This document shows, one piece after another, positions 1 to 7,076 of a stretch of 16,354 nt of DNA. The translations under genes were made by a program, and so were the position numbers. The notes under the pieces were generated by a model. It worked only from the letters and a program-made list of their open reading frames with translations. It ran no database searches and had not been told where the DNA came from. The DNA is taken from contig QLUB01000028.1 in the NCBI GenBank assembly GCA_018725205.1, forward strand, positions 1 through 16,354, read 5' to 3'. Numbering within the stretch: position 1 is the stretch's first letter; each line of letters starts with the position of its first letter. Source of the DNA: a candidate division NPL-UPA2 bacterium (GTDB taxonomy: Bacteria; Bacillota; UBA994).

Positions 1-297
1 CTCGGTAAAGCTTGTTAGTTTGGTCAACCCATGCTCTAGCTTTGGCGGCGCGACAAAAGTGCCAAGCCCCCGCTTACGAGTTAATACACCCTCGTTAACC
101 AGCGCCATAAGCGCTTGTCGTACGGTCAGCCGATTGACCATCACCATCTCGGCAATCTGCCTCTCTGAAGGCAACCTGTCCCCATGGGCGAAGTGCCCTT
201 CCTCGACAAGCCGCTTGATCTTTGCCTGCAACTGGTAGTACAGCGGCACAGGTGAGCCCGCCTGCAAAGCTAAGTGGTCACTAAAGTTTCTTGTCAC
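1..297 (-). CDS. nagR: GntR-family transcriptional repressor, NagR/YvoA-like (partial, 3' end beyond window)
   Basis: Read on the minus strand, this encodes the first 99 codons of a GntR/HutC-type regulator. Residues ~17-85 form the winged helix-turn-helix: a PLYYQLQAKIKRLV start, the GDRLPSERQIAE core, then NRLTVRQALMALVNEGVL and a KRGLGTFVA wing. It then enters the linker (LTSFTE) that in this family precedes the UTRA ligand-binding domain, which lies outside the window. I take GTG at 297 as start because a GGGGG stretch sits ~12 bases upstream; a TTG at 267 is possible but has no ribosome-binding site. The gene diverges from nagA/nagB, with dre-like palindromes between. NagR/DasR proteins bind GlcNAc-6-P or GlcN-6-P and repress GlcNAc genes, so autoregulation and nagAB control are inferred. 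The family is clear; the symbol rests on context. Confidence 0.85.
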   Translation of the reverse strand, partial: MTRNFSDHLALQAGSPVPLYYQLQAKIKRLVEEGHFAHGDRLPSERQIAEMVMVNRLTVRQALMALVNEGVLTRKRGLGTFVAPPKLEHGLTKLTSFTE

Positions 298-337
298 TTG
301 CGCGTCAGCCCCCTACGCTTTTGCTCTGGCCGCACCG

Positions 338-366
338 TTGTTCGCGGTGCTCGGCAATGCTATACT
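338..366 (+). promoter_or_regulatory. Putative sigma-A promoter of nagA-nagB
   Basis: TTGTTC (338-343) and TATACT (361-366) are separated by 17 bases, a good match to the -35/-10 consensus. Transcription would begin near 373, giving a leader of about 97 bases before the nagA ATG. The -10 box overlaps the first operator-like palindrome, so repressor binding would block polymerase. Predicted by eye only. Confidence 0.5.
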
Positions 367-386
367 GGTATAGACCTCTAGACCAA
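359..386 (-). promoter_or_regulatory. Putative divergent promoter of the GntR gene
   Basis: On the minus strand TTGGTC (complement of 381-386) and TATAGC (complement of 359-364) are spaced by 16 bases. The match is modest (about 3 and 4 of 6). It lies entirely within the operator-like region, which fits autoregulation of a NagR-type repressor. Confidence 0.3.
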
Positions 387-388
387 TG
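364..388. promoter_or_regulatory. Two overlapping dre-like (NagR/DasR-type) operator palindromes
   Basis: The known binding consensus of DasR/NagR/YvoA regulators is a palindrome around TGGTCTAGACCA. Here 364-379 reads ACTGGTATAGACCTCT, and on the other strand 387-372 reads ATTGGTCTAGAGGTCT. Each keeps one near-perfect TGGT(C/A)TAGA half and a weaker second half, and they overlap around 372-379. The sites cover both putative promoters between the divergent regulator and nagA genes. The resemblance is seen directly; the binding is inferred. Confidence 0.6.
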
Positions 389-469
389 TTCTATGGTTGT
401 GGCCCTGTTTCCTGCTGTGACTGAACACTTGAGCGAGGAAATTTCTTGGCTGCACGGAGGAGAAGTGAT

Positions 470-1603
470 ATGAAAATTATTGTTAATGCCTGCCTAGTCA
501 CGACTGACACCGTTCTAAAGGGGACTAATATAGTCTTTGACGACAAGATTAGGGCGATTGGCGGTCAAGCGGCATGTGCACCCGATGATTGTACGGAGGT
601 CATTGATGGTACTGGCTGTTTTGTAGCACCAGGGTTCATCGACATCCATGTGCACGGCTTCGCTGGGGCAAGCGCGCTGGATGCGGACAGCGCGAGTATT
701 GCCCGGATAAGTGCCCTGATGCCGAGTACAGGCGTAACTTCGTTTCTGGCCACGACCATGTCCGAGTCTATGCCCCGGCTGACGGGGGTTCTCGCCAACA
801 TTAGAGCAGCCATGACACAAGGCGGAGGTGCCGCGGTGCTAGGCTGCCATTTAGAGGGACCTTTTATTAACGAGCAAGCCAAAGGCGCGCACGAAGCCCA
901 GTTTATGGCCCAGTTTTCGTCGGACTTCCTGGCCAACCACGCAGACGTAATCAGGCTTGTCACGGTCGCCCCAGAACTTGCGGGTGGGACAGACTTCATT
1001 AAACAATGCCGTCAACTTGGCATCCAAATTTCTGTCGGCCATACAGCCGCGACATTCGAGCAAGGGATGGCCGCAGTTGAAATTGGGGTGAGCCTATTTA
1101 CGCACGTCTTTAACGCTATGCCCCCACTGCACCACCGCCAACCGGGTGCCCTAGGGGCTGCTCTAGACAGCGATGCTTACTGCGAGCTTATCGCCGACAA
1201 CGTCCATGTTCATCCCGCCATGCAAAGGCTGCTACTGCGGGCTAAAGGCGTGGAGAGAATTATCTTGATTACTGACAGCACCATGGCGGGCCTGCCGGAC
1301 GGTACATATCAGCTGAACGGGCAGACGGTCACGGTGCAGGATAACGCTGTACGGCTCCCCTCGGGCCGACTTGCCGGCAGTGCGCTGACACTAAATGTGG
1401 CGGTGAGAAACTTTATGGCGAACACCGGACTCGAACTTCCGTACGCCTTGCGCACGGTTACGGCAAACCCAGCGCAGCTACTCGGCCTTGCTCATCGTAA
1501 AGGCCGCCTTGCCGTGAGCCTAGACGCTGATCTAGTCATTCTTGACGGACAGCTGGACGTCCGCCGCACTTTCGTCCGGGGCGAGTGCATGTACAAGGAG
1601 TGA
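470..1603 (+). CDS. nagA: N-acetylglucosamine-6-phosphate deacetylase
   Basis: This 377-residue amidohydrolase removes acetate from GlcNAc-6-phosphate in the cytosol, giving GlcN-6-phosphate for NagB and for peptidoglycan precursor synthesis. Visible motifs are the metal-binding HVH (H60, H62) in GFIDIHVHGFAG, the metal ligand E129 in CHLEGPF, H191 in SVGHTAA, H212 followed by FNAMPPLHHRQPG, and the catalytic D269 in ITDSTMAGLPDGTY. Length matches the family (~380). An ATG at 470 follows GGAGGAGA at 457-464, so I reject the longer reading from 446. It is the first gene downstream of the dre-like operator, and its stop is 4 bases before the nagB ATG, indicating one transcript. Identification is confident. 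Confidence 0.96.
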   Translation: MKIIVNACLVTTDTVLKGTNIVFDDKIRAIGGQAACAPDDCTEVIDGTGCFVAPGFIDIHVHGFAGASALDADSASIARISALMPSTGVTSFLATTMSESMPRLTGVLANIRAAMTQGGGAAVLGCHLEGPFINEQAKGAHEAQFMAQFSSDFLANHADVIRLVTVAPELAGGTDFIKQCRQLGIQISVGHTAATFEQGMAAVEIGVSLFTHVFNAMPPLHHRQPGALGAALDSDAYCELIADNVHVHPAMQRLLLRAKGVERIILITDSTMAGLPDGTYQLNGQTVTVQDNAVRLPSGRLAGSALTLNVAVRNFMANTGLELPYALRTVTANPAQLLGLAHRKGRLAVSLDADLVILDGQLDVRRTFVRGECMYKE

Positions 1604-1607
1604 GACA

Positions 1608-2333
1608 ATGCGCATCACAACAGTGTCTTCAGCCAATGAAGTGGGAGTGTTGGCGGCACAGATAGTCGCTGCGGACATGTACAGAAAGCCAGACTGTGTA
1701 CTTGGCTTGGCTACGGGGGAGACGCCACAGGCGATGTATAGAGAACTTGTGCGTTTGCACCGTGAGGCAGGGCTCTGTTTTCAGCGAGTGACCGCCTTTG
1801 CGCTCGACGAGTATATCGGTCTGGCGCCCGACAATCCGAACAGTTACAGCTACTATTTGCACACGCATCTATTCCGGCATGTTAATTTGCCCGCTTCAAA
1901 CATATGCCTAATCGACGGCTTAGCCCGGGACGTTGCGCTTGAGTGTGATAGGTACGAGCAGCAAATCGCCGCAGCGGGAGGTATAGACCTGCAGGTGCTC
2001 GGTATCGGGCAGAATGGACATATAGGATTTAACGAGCCTGCCATGAGCTTTGCGCGTGGCGTACACCTAGTAGAACTCGACGCAGTAACGCGTGCTGACA
2101 ACGCCCGTTTTTTCGCATACCTCACAGAAGTGCCGCGGTACGCCATTAGTTTAGGCATCAAGAATATACTTGCCGCTAAGAAGATTCTGCTTTTGGCGAG
2201 CGGCCGGAGCAAATGCGCGCCCGTATACCAAGCTATCCGCGGCGCAGTCACCCCGCGTGTTCCCGCCTCTGTCTTGCAGGACCATCCTGACGTGACGCTG
2301 ATACTAGACCAAGACGCAGCCGATCTACTTTGA
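1608..2333 (+). CDS. nagB: Glucosamine-6-phosphate deaminase
   Basis: This 241-residue enzyme converts GlcN-6-phosphate to fructose-6-phosphate and ammonia, linking amino-sugar breakdown to glycolysis. Motifs in order are the phosphate-binding LGLATGETP (32-40), ALDEYIGL with the catalytic acid D67, LGIGQNGHIGFNEP (131-144) with H138 and E143, TRADNARFF, and the late VPASVLQDHP segment. The length is that of the short Bacillus-type NagB, without the allosteric extension of the E. coli enzyme. The ATG at 1608 has AAGGAG at 1595-1600, inside the end of nagA, and only 4 bases separate the two genes. Co-transcribed with nagA. Identification is confident. Confidence 0.96.
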   Translation: MRITTVSSANEVGVLAAQIVAADMYRKPDCVLGLATGETPQAMYRELVRLHREAGLCFQRVTAFALDEYIGLAPDNPNSYSYYLHTHLFRHVNLPASNICLIDGLARDVALECDRYEQQIAAAGGIDLQVLGIGQNGHIGFNEPAMSFARGVHLVELDAVTRADNARFFAYLTEVPRYAISLGIKNILAAKKILLLASGRSKCAPVYQAIRGAVTPRVPASVLQDHPDVTLILDQDAADLL

Positions 2334-2373
2334 ACCATAGCCGCCATCTAGCGGCAGGAGACTGACGCACAAT

Positions 2374-3675
2374 GTGGAACTTAATTATGCGACAAGGGTC
2401 GACAGGGGGCGCGTCTTGGAACAAGATTATAAGGAGTTGGAGCTAGCGCTCCAACAGAGCGAGGAGCAGTATCGGTGGCTGTTTACGCAAATGCAGCAGC
2501 CTGTTTCCGTGCATGATATTGTGGAGGATGAGCACGGTAAGGTAGTGGACTATGTTTTCGTGGACGGCAACCTTAGCCTGGAGCGACTGCTCAAACTGAG
2601 CATGGCAGAGCTTAAGGGCAAGTCAATTCGCGCTGTAAACCCGCATGTCTCAGCTGAAACAGTCGAGGCGGTCGGCCGGGTCGCGCTGACTGGGGAGCCT
2701 CTCGTGCAGGACTACTATTCTGCTAGGACAGGCAGAGATTTTCAGATTGTGAGTTACTCGCCGCATCGAGGTCGCTTCGTTAGCATACACACCGACGTGA
2801 CGGACTGGAAGCGCGCGGAGGCGTCCTTGCGAGAGGCCAACAGAATCTTGCATGCGCTCAACACCTACAGCCTAGAGCAAGCGGGCTGTCGCACCTCCCA
2901 CGAATTCATAGAGCTGGTCACCAAGCAGCTGGAGGAATATGCCAAGCCTGTTGCGGTGACCTTTAACGCATATGGAACCCCCATCTTAGAGCTGCGCGAA
3001 GGGCAGGCAGCCCCCCCTGCCGCGTTCTTGGAGCCATTTGCACATGCAGCATCTGTTTCGTTGCGCCGCATTCAAGCGGAGGAGAAACTGCGTCACATGA
3101 GCCTGCATGACCAATTGACAGGACTTTACAACCGCCACTTCCTTGAGCTAGAAATGAACCGCATAGATTCGGCGGAGAATCTGCCGTTGTCGGTAATCAT
3201 GGCCGATCTAAACGGGCTAAAGGCAGTTAATGATACTTATGGGCATTTGCAGGGAGACGGTGTGCTGTTGGTGGTCGCGGCGGCGATCAGGGAGGGCTGC
3301 CGAACGGGGGACGTGGTTGTCCGCTGGGGTGGAGACGAGTTCTTAGTGCTCTTGCCCAACACTAGTGCCGAGACCGCAGAAGGCATATGCAGGAGCATCG
3401 CCGAGAAGTGTCGTGCTGCGCAGGTGGGGGAAGTCCCGGTGACGGTGGCTCTGGGAGCGGCTAGCAAGACCAGCGTAGATCAGCTTCTCACAACGGTCAT
3501 GCGTGAAGCCGAAGATGCGATGCACAAAAACAAGCTGGCCGAAAGCAGTAGTGCACGCAGCAGTGTCCTAGGCGCACACCAGCCGCATGCAGGAGGTGGC
3601 GCTAAAAATAGGAAAGAGATGCCGCCTTTCAGCTTCCGAACTACACAGGTTGATGCTGGTCATTATGCTGCATGA
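2374..3675 (+). pseudogene. PAS-GGDEF part of a broken PAS-GGDEF-HD-GYP cyclic-di-GMP signalling gene
   Basis: The frame encodes a PAS-type sensor region (about residues 30-145, ending VSIHTDVTDWKRAE), a helical stretch that looks like a shortened GAF domain (~168-232), and a diguanylate cyclase domain (~240-395). The cyclase keeps GGDEF (319-323) and the RTGD inhibitory I-site (310-313), five residues before it, so this part may still make c-di-GMP. After residue ~399 (SSSARSSVL) the frame leaves family-like sequence and ends in an unrelated ~34-residue tail, while the HD-GYP domain continues in another frame. No transmembrane segments are seen, so it is cytosolic. The start is GTG 2374, with GGCAGGAG 14 bases upstream. 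It lies 40 bases after nagB and is probably co-transcribed. It could instead survive as a PAS-GGDEF protein with an altered tail. Confidence 0.75.
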
Positions 3676-4183
3676 TATAGGCAAAATCAACATCCCCGAA
3701 GAAATGCTGACGAGGACAGGGCCGCTCAGCGACGCCGAGTGGAAGGTTATGAAACAACACCCCGAGGTGGGCAGACGCATAGCGCGAGCCATGCCTGACT
3801 TTGCGCATGTCGCTGACGACATTTTGGCGCACCATGAACGCTGGGACGGCAAGGGTTACCCGCAGGGCCTACAGGGAGAGGGCATTCCCTTGTTGGCGCG
3901 GATAACTTGTATCGCCGACGCCTATGAGGTGATGTCTAACGGCAGGCCCTATAAAACAGCCTTGTCGCCCGACGAGATAATTGCCGAACTCAAACGAGGA
4001 GCGGGTACCCAGTTTGACCCTGCGCTAGTGGGCGTGTTTTTAGCATCCTCCAAGATGAAAAACCTTAAGGGGGTCCAAAATGAAGATCCTTGTCACCGGC
4101 GGGTTAGGGTACATAGGTTCGCACACTTGCGTCGAGCTCGCGAAAAACGGCCACACCGTAGTCATCGTCGACAACTTATCTAA
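3572..4183 (+). pseudogene. HD-GYP phosphodiesterase part of the broken PAS-GGDEF-HD-GYP gene
   Basis: This frame carries the rest of the signalling protein: an HD-GYP domain of the type that hydrolyses c-di-GMP. From the internal ATG at 3587, visible residues are HDIGK (H29, D30), HHERWDGKGYP (82-92) and IADAYEVM (D111), so the metal site looks intact. The reading begins inside the domain (AHTSRMQEVALKIG); the usual 15-20 residues joining it to SSSARSSVL are missing, and a stop (TAG 3569) lies just upstream in this frame. The ATG at 3587 has no ribosome-binding site. At its 3' end the frame runs past the galE start by about 100 bases with non-family residues, so its own stop is probably lost too. 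Likely not translated, unless by weak reinitiation. Confidence 0.75.
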
Positions 4184-5102
4184 CAGCAAGCTCGAAACAC
4201 TAGATCGTTTAACCGAGATAACAGGGGCACGCATGGCGTTTTACCGCGTCGATGTGACGGATTACCGTGCCACGGCGGAGATATTTGCTGCGCACACCAT
4301 AGAGGGCGTCATGCATTTCGCGGGGCTTAAGGCAGTGGGGGAGTCGGTCGAGCAGCCACTGGCCTATTACTACAACAACGTGCTTGGCACAATAACGATT
4401 GCCAAGCTCTGTCTTGAGTATGGGGTGAACAAGTTTGTTTTCTCTTCTTCAGCCACAGTGTACGGCGACCAAGCTTCGCCGCTTTACGAAGACATGGCAT
4501 TAGGCCAGACCACCAATCCCTACGGCGAAACAAAGGCCATGAGTGAGCGCATATTGACTGACGTCACCAAGGCTAACCCTCGTTTTGCGGTTAGCCTGCT
4601 TAGGTACTTTAACCCCGTGGGGGCACATGAGAGCGGCCTGATTGGCGAAGACCCAAACGGTATTCCCAATAACCTGATGCCCTATGTTACGCGCGTAGCC
4701 AAAGGCTTACTGCCCTGCTTGCGCGTGTTTGGCAACGATTATGACACCCCGGACGGCACCGGTGTGCGCGACTATATCCACGTTGTTGACCTCGCTCTAG
4801 GGCATGTGGCCGCTTTTGAAAATTTACAGCCAGGCGTCAGCATCTTTAACCTCGGCACAGGCAAAGGTACATCCGTGCTTGAGCTTGTGCACGCCTTTAC
4901 CGCAGAAAACGGTGTCGCTGTGCCCTACGAAATCGCCCCACGGCGCGTTGGCGATGTGGCCACCTGCTTTGCAGATGCCTCCCGCGCCGCGCGCGACCTC
5001 GGCTGGCGCGCAAAGCGCGGCATACGCGAAATGGTACGGGATGCGTGGCGGTTTGAGAGCGCGACAAAGGGGACAAAGGGGACGTTTCCTTTTGTCCGTT
5101 AG
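4080..5102 (+). CDS. galE: UDP-glucose 4-epimerase
   Basis: GalE interconverts UDP-glucose and UDP-galactose (some relatives also UDP-GlcNAc/UDP-GalNAc) in the cytosol, using tightly bound NAD. This extended short-chain dehydrogenase shows the N-terminal TGGLGYIGSH nucleotide fold (residues 6-15), DNLSNS after the second strand, SSSATVYG with the catalytic Ser, and NPYGETK with catalytic Y148 and K152. The ATG at 4080 follows AAGGGGG, embedded in the end of the HD-GYP fragment. At 340 residues it is slightly longer than usual: family sequence ends near DAWRFES, and the last dozen or so residues (TKGTKGTFPFVR) are encoded by a repeat (see 5063-5097). A terminator follows. Function is confident; substrate range is not known. 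Confidence 0.95.
   Translation: MKILVTGGLGYIGSHTCVELAKNGHTVVIVDNLSNSKLETLDRLTEITGARMAFYRVDVTDYRATAEIFAAHTIEGVMHFAGLKAVGESVEQPLAYYYNNVLGTITIAKLCLEYGVNKFVFSSSATVYGDQASPLYEDMALGQTTNPYGETKAMSERILTDVTKANPRFAVSLLRYFNPVGAHESGLIGEDPNGIPNNLMPYVTRVAKGLLPCLRVFGNDYDTPDGTGVRDYIHVVDLALGHVAAFENLQPGVSIFNLGTGKGTSVLELVHAFTAENGVAVPYEIAPRRVGDVATCFADASRAARDLGWRAKRGIREMVRDAWRFESATKGTKGTFPFVR
5063..5097. repeat. Short tandem repeat and imperfect palindrome (GGGGACG element) at the 3' end of galE
   Basis: GACAAAGGG occurs twice in tandem (5063-5071, 5072-5080). Bases 5071-5097 form an imperfect palindrome with GGACAAA and TTTGTCC arms around GGGGACGTTTCC. A close relative of the core (GGGGACGGTCCTTTTGT) recurs at 9302-9318 in an intergenic gap. 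This points to a dispersed repeat that inserted at the end of galE and supplied its last codons and stop. It is seen only twice here, so the family assignment is an inference. Confidence 0.5.
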
Positions 5103-5145
5103 CCCACTAGTCCGTCTCCTTTGCTCTGGGCATGACCATGTTGGC

Positions 5146-5180
5146 CACGGCCAACTTTTGGGCAATGGCCGTGTTTTTTT
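5146..5180 (+). terminator. Rho-independent terminator after galE
   Basis: CACGGCC (5146-5152) pairs with GGCCGTG (5167-5173) across a 14-base loop, followed directly by seven T residues (5174-5180). It lies 44 bases after the galE stop and would end the nagA-to-galE transcript. Confidence 0.8.
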
Positions 5181-5183
5181 AGA

Positions 5184-5405
5184 CCCCCAGAGAACTTCCC
5201 TCCATCCATCAGCTTGGCCATTATTATGACCGGCCTATTGGCTACCGCCCTCATCTTCTCCGCCGAACCGGTCTTTGCGGCGCTCTTTGGCTACTTACTG
5301 GCAGGCGACCGCCTCGGCACTGTCGGCATAGCGGGCGGAGCCCTGTTTGTGACTGGGATTATCGTGGCGGAACTTAAAGCTAGAACCCCCCAGACTGCTT
5401 CTTAG
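5184..5405 (+). pseudogene. C-terminal remnant of an EamA/DMT-family transporter
   Basis: The frame ends with the typical last two membrane helices of the drug/metabolite transporter (EamA) family: LIFSAEPVFAALFGYLLAGD, then a hydrophobic IAGGALFVTGIIVAEL and a short basic tail. A complete protein has about 10 helices and 300 residues; here only ~60 residues remain. The likely break lies at LLATAL-IFSAEP: intact relatives have about 20 residues (the YxxQxWAQ... segment) between LLATAL and the TALIFSLEP-like motif, so an internal deletion is probable as well as loss of the N-terminus. The TTG at 5214 has no ribosome-binding site. It follows the galE terminator with no promoter evident. A dead fragment is the best reading. 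Confidence 0.7.
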
Positions 5406-5698
5406 GGCCGCTCTTTGGCTAGCTCCTCTAAGCGGAGGAGAAACGTCTCTATCTTGTTACGGTCATCTAGAATGAAGGCGATTTGCTGCCAGACCTCATC
5501 GCCTAACATGTAGGCCGAGGGCAGAAAAGAAAAAGCGTGCAATGCTTGACCAGCCACAAACGACACGGGTTTCATGGCCTCGCCAAAAAGTATCGCGGGT
5601 GTCAGAATACCGTGCCGGTGTATTGTAAGGGCCGCTTGCTCGATGAGCCTCGCTTGTTCTTTAGCGCATGGCTCGGGTGCCGGCACAAAATGAGACAT
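5402..5698 (-). CDS. Uncharacterised small protein (98 residues)
   Basis: ATG at 5698 is preceded, on the minus strand, by a strong AGGAGGAGGTGG ribosome-binding site, so the gene is probably real. The 98-residue product has no signal peptide. A mostly helical N-terminal third is followed by HGILTPAILFGEAMKPVSFVAGQALHAF, then a C-terminal helical part rich in Asp, Glu, Arg and Lys (IAFILDDRNKIETFLLRLEEL). This pattern (x-TPAI-x-F-E-x-x-KP-x-SF, ending DR-x-x-IE-x-x-L-x-x-LEEL) resembles small uncharacterised proteins I recall from Bacillota and Actinobacteria, of unknown function. It is divergent from iadA, about 100 bases apart, and its stop overlaps the EamA remnant by a few bases. No function is proposed. 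Confidence 0.75.
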   Translation of the reverse strand: MSHFVPAPEPCAKEQARLIEQAALTIHRHGILTPAILFGEAMKPVSFVAGQALHAFSFLPSAYMLGDEVWQQIAFILDDRNKIETFLLRLEELAKERP

Positions 5699-5797
5699 AG
5701 GGCCACCTCCTCCTAGCCCTAGTCTGCGCCAAAGTACCCATAATTAACAAAAACCTGGGCATTGCAAATGACGACCAAGAAAGGATGTGCTTCCCCG

Positions 5798-6943
5798 ATG
5801 TTTAAGCTCCTTAAAGACTGCGATGTCTATGCCCCCCAACATCTTGGCCGGCAAGACATCCTCGTGTGTGGCGAGAGAATAGTGCACATGGCTGCTACCA
5901 TCGACGCCCCCCTCGGCATCGGTCCCCTTGACATTTGCGACTGCGCCGGACTGTTGGTGGTGCCGGGACTCATCGACCAACATGTGCACCTCATTGGCGG
6001 GGGTGGTGAGGGCGGGCCCGCTACGCGGACACCAGAGGTACAGCTCAGTGAAATAACCACCGCCGGGGTCACTACCGTGGTTGGATGCCTAGGCACCGAC
6101 GGCACAACCCGTCATGTGGCCACCCTCTTGGCCAAGGCGCGCGCCTTAGAACTAGAAGGCCTAACTACTTTTATTTACACCGGCTCATACCAAGTGCCTA
6201 CCCCCACCATTACGGGGAACGTTCGCGATGACCTTATCTTCATCGACAAAATCATCGGCGTAGGCGAATTAGCCATCTCCGATCATCGCTCCGCAGCACC
6301 ATCCACTGCTGAAGTGCTGAAGCTCGCCGCCATGGCGCGAGTGGGTGGCATGCTCGCTAAGAAGCCCGGGCTCTGCCATCTGCATGTGGGCAGCGGCAGG
6401 CGCGGGCTCACCCCTATCTTTGAGATGCTGGAAATGTCCGACATACCAATCCACCACTTTATCCCGACCCACTGTGACCGCACGCCGGAGCTAATCGCAG
6501 ATGCAATTCGCTTTGCCATGATGGGCGGCAAGGTCGACCTCACGGCGGGTTCTCGTACTGCGGATACATGCATCCGCCTGGTGGAGCAGGGTGTCCCCTT
6601 GGGGAACATCACTTTTTCTTCGGACGGCAACGGCAGCTTGCCGCGCTTTAATCAAGAAGGTGTGTTAGTCGGGTTAAGCGTCGCCTCGCTTAAGACAACG
6701 CTTGGCGCGGTACGCGACCTTGTTCTTGCGCGTGGCTGGCCGCTTGCGGACGCCCTAAGGCCGGTGACGACTAATGTTGCCCGCACGCTAGAGTTAGTGG
6801 GCAGGAAAGGGACCGTAGCTATAGGTGCCGATGCCGACCTAGTGGTGCTAGACCAAGAGCTACAGGTCTGTTCCGTCTTCGCCCGTGGCCAAAAAATGGT
6901 CTGGGAGGGGCAGGTGCTGGTACGGGGAACTTTTGAGAAATAA
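5798..6943 (+). CDS. iadA: Isoaspartyl (beta-aspartyl) dipeptidase
   Basis: IadA cleaves beta-aspartyl dipeptides left by degradation of damaged proteins containing isoaspartate. The 381-residue amidohydrolase matches the E. coli enzyme along its whole length: IDQHVHLIGGGGEGG (H62, H64, E71), TRTPEV, GTDGTTRH, TGSYQVPTPTITG (Y131), AISDHRSAAPST, H196, PTHCDRTP (H225), and SSDGNGS with the catalytic D276. The bridging metal ligand, a carboxylated lysine in E. coli (VKCAISDHRS), is glutamate here (GELAISDHRS, E157). I chose ATG 5798 because the protein then begins as relatives do (FKLLKD-x-DVYAP) and an AAGGA lies ~13 bases upstream; ATG 5768 is an alternative with no ribosome-binding site. Monocistronic, apparently. 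Identification is confident. Confidence 0.93.
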   Translation: MFKLLKDCDVYAPQHLGRQDILVCGERIVHMAATIDAPLGIGPLDICDCAGLLVVPGLIDQHVHLIGGGGEGGPATRTPEVQLSEITTAGVTTVVGCLGTDGTTRHVATLLAKARALELEGLTTFIYTGSYQVPTPTITGNVRDDLIFIDKIIGVGELAISDHRSAAPSTAEVLKLAAMARVGGMLAKKPGLCHLHVGSGRRGLTPIFEMLEMSDIPIHHFIPTHCDRTPELIADAIRFAMMGGKVDLTAGSRTADTCIRLVEQGVPLGNITFSSDGNGSLPRFNQEGVLVGLSVASLKTTLGAVRDLVLARGWPLADALRPVTTNVARTLELVGRKGTVAIGADADLVVLDQELQVCSVFARGQKMVWEGQVLVRGTFEK

Positions 6944-7076
6944 AGGTAAAGCCATGACGTAAATTTAATGCCCATGGCCCGACCCTTCCCTTTGTCATCA
7001 TGGGAAACAAAGCAGTGGTGGAATGGCTTGCCACCCACATCAACCGCAAGCTGTGCTACAAAGCCAGACGGTGCTC

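Noticed and set aside
20..238. Plus-strand open frame of 72 codons at the left edge
   Set aside because: It is the antisense of the GntR helix-turn-helix coding region, which has clear family motifs on the minus strand.
446..469. Upstream extension of nagA from 446
   Set aside because: The extra residues are unlike NagA N-termini and the frame runs through the ribosome-binding site of the ATG at 470.
2340..2355. GCCGC-CATCTA-GCGGC hairpin after nagB as a terminator
   Set aside because: Only five base pairs and no T run; the next gene begins 18 bases on.
6944..7076. Gap between iadA and the convergent hydrolase ORF, with CCCATG/CATGGG and CTTTGT/ACAAAG inverted repeats
   Set aside because: Short arms with large loops and no T run on either strand; no convincing terminator or gene.
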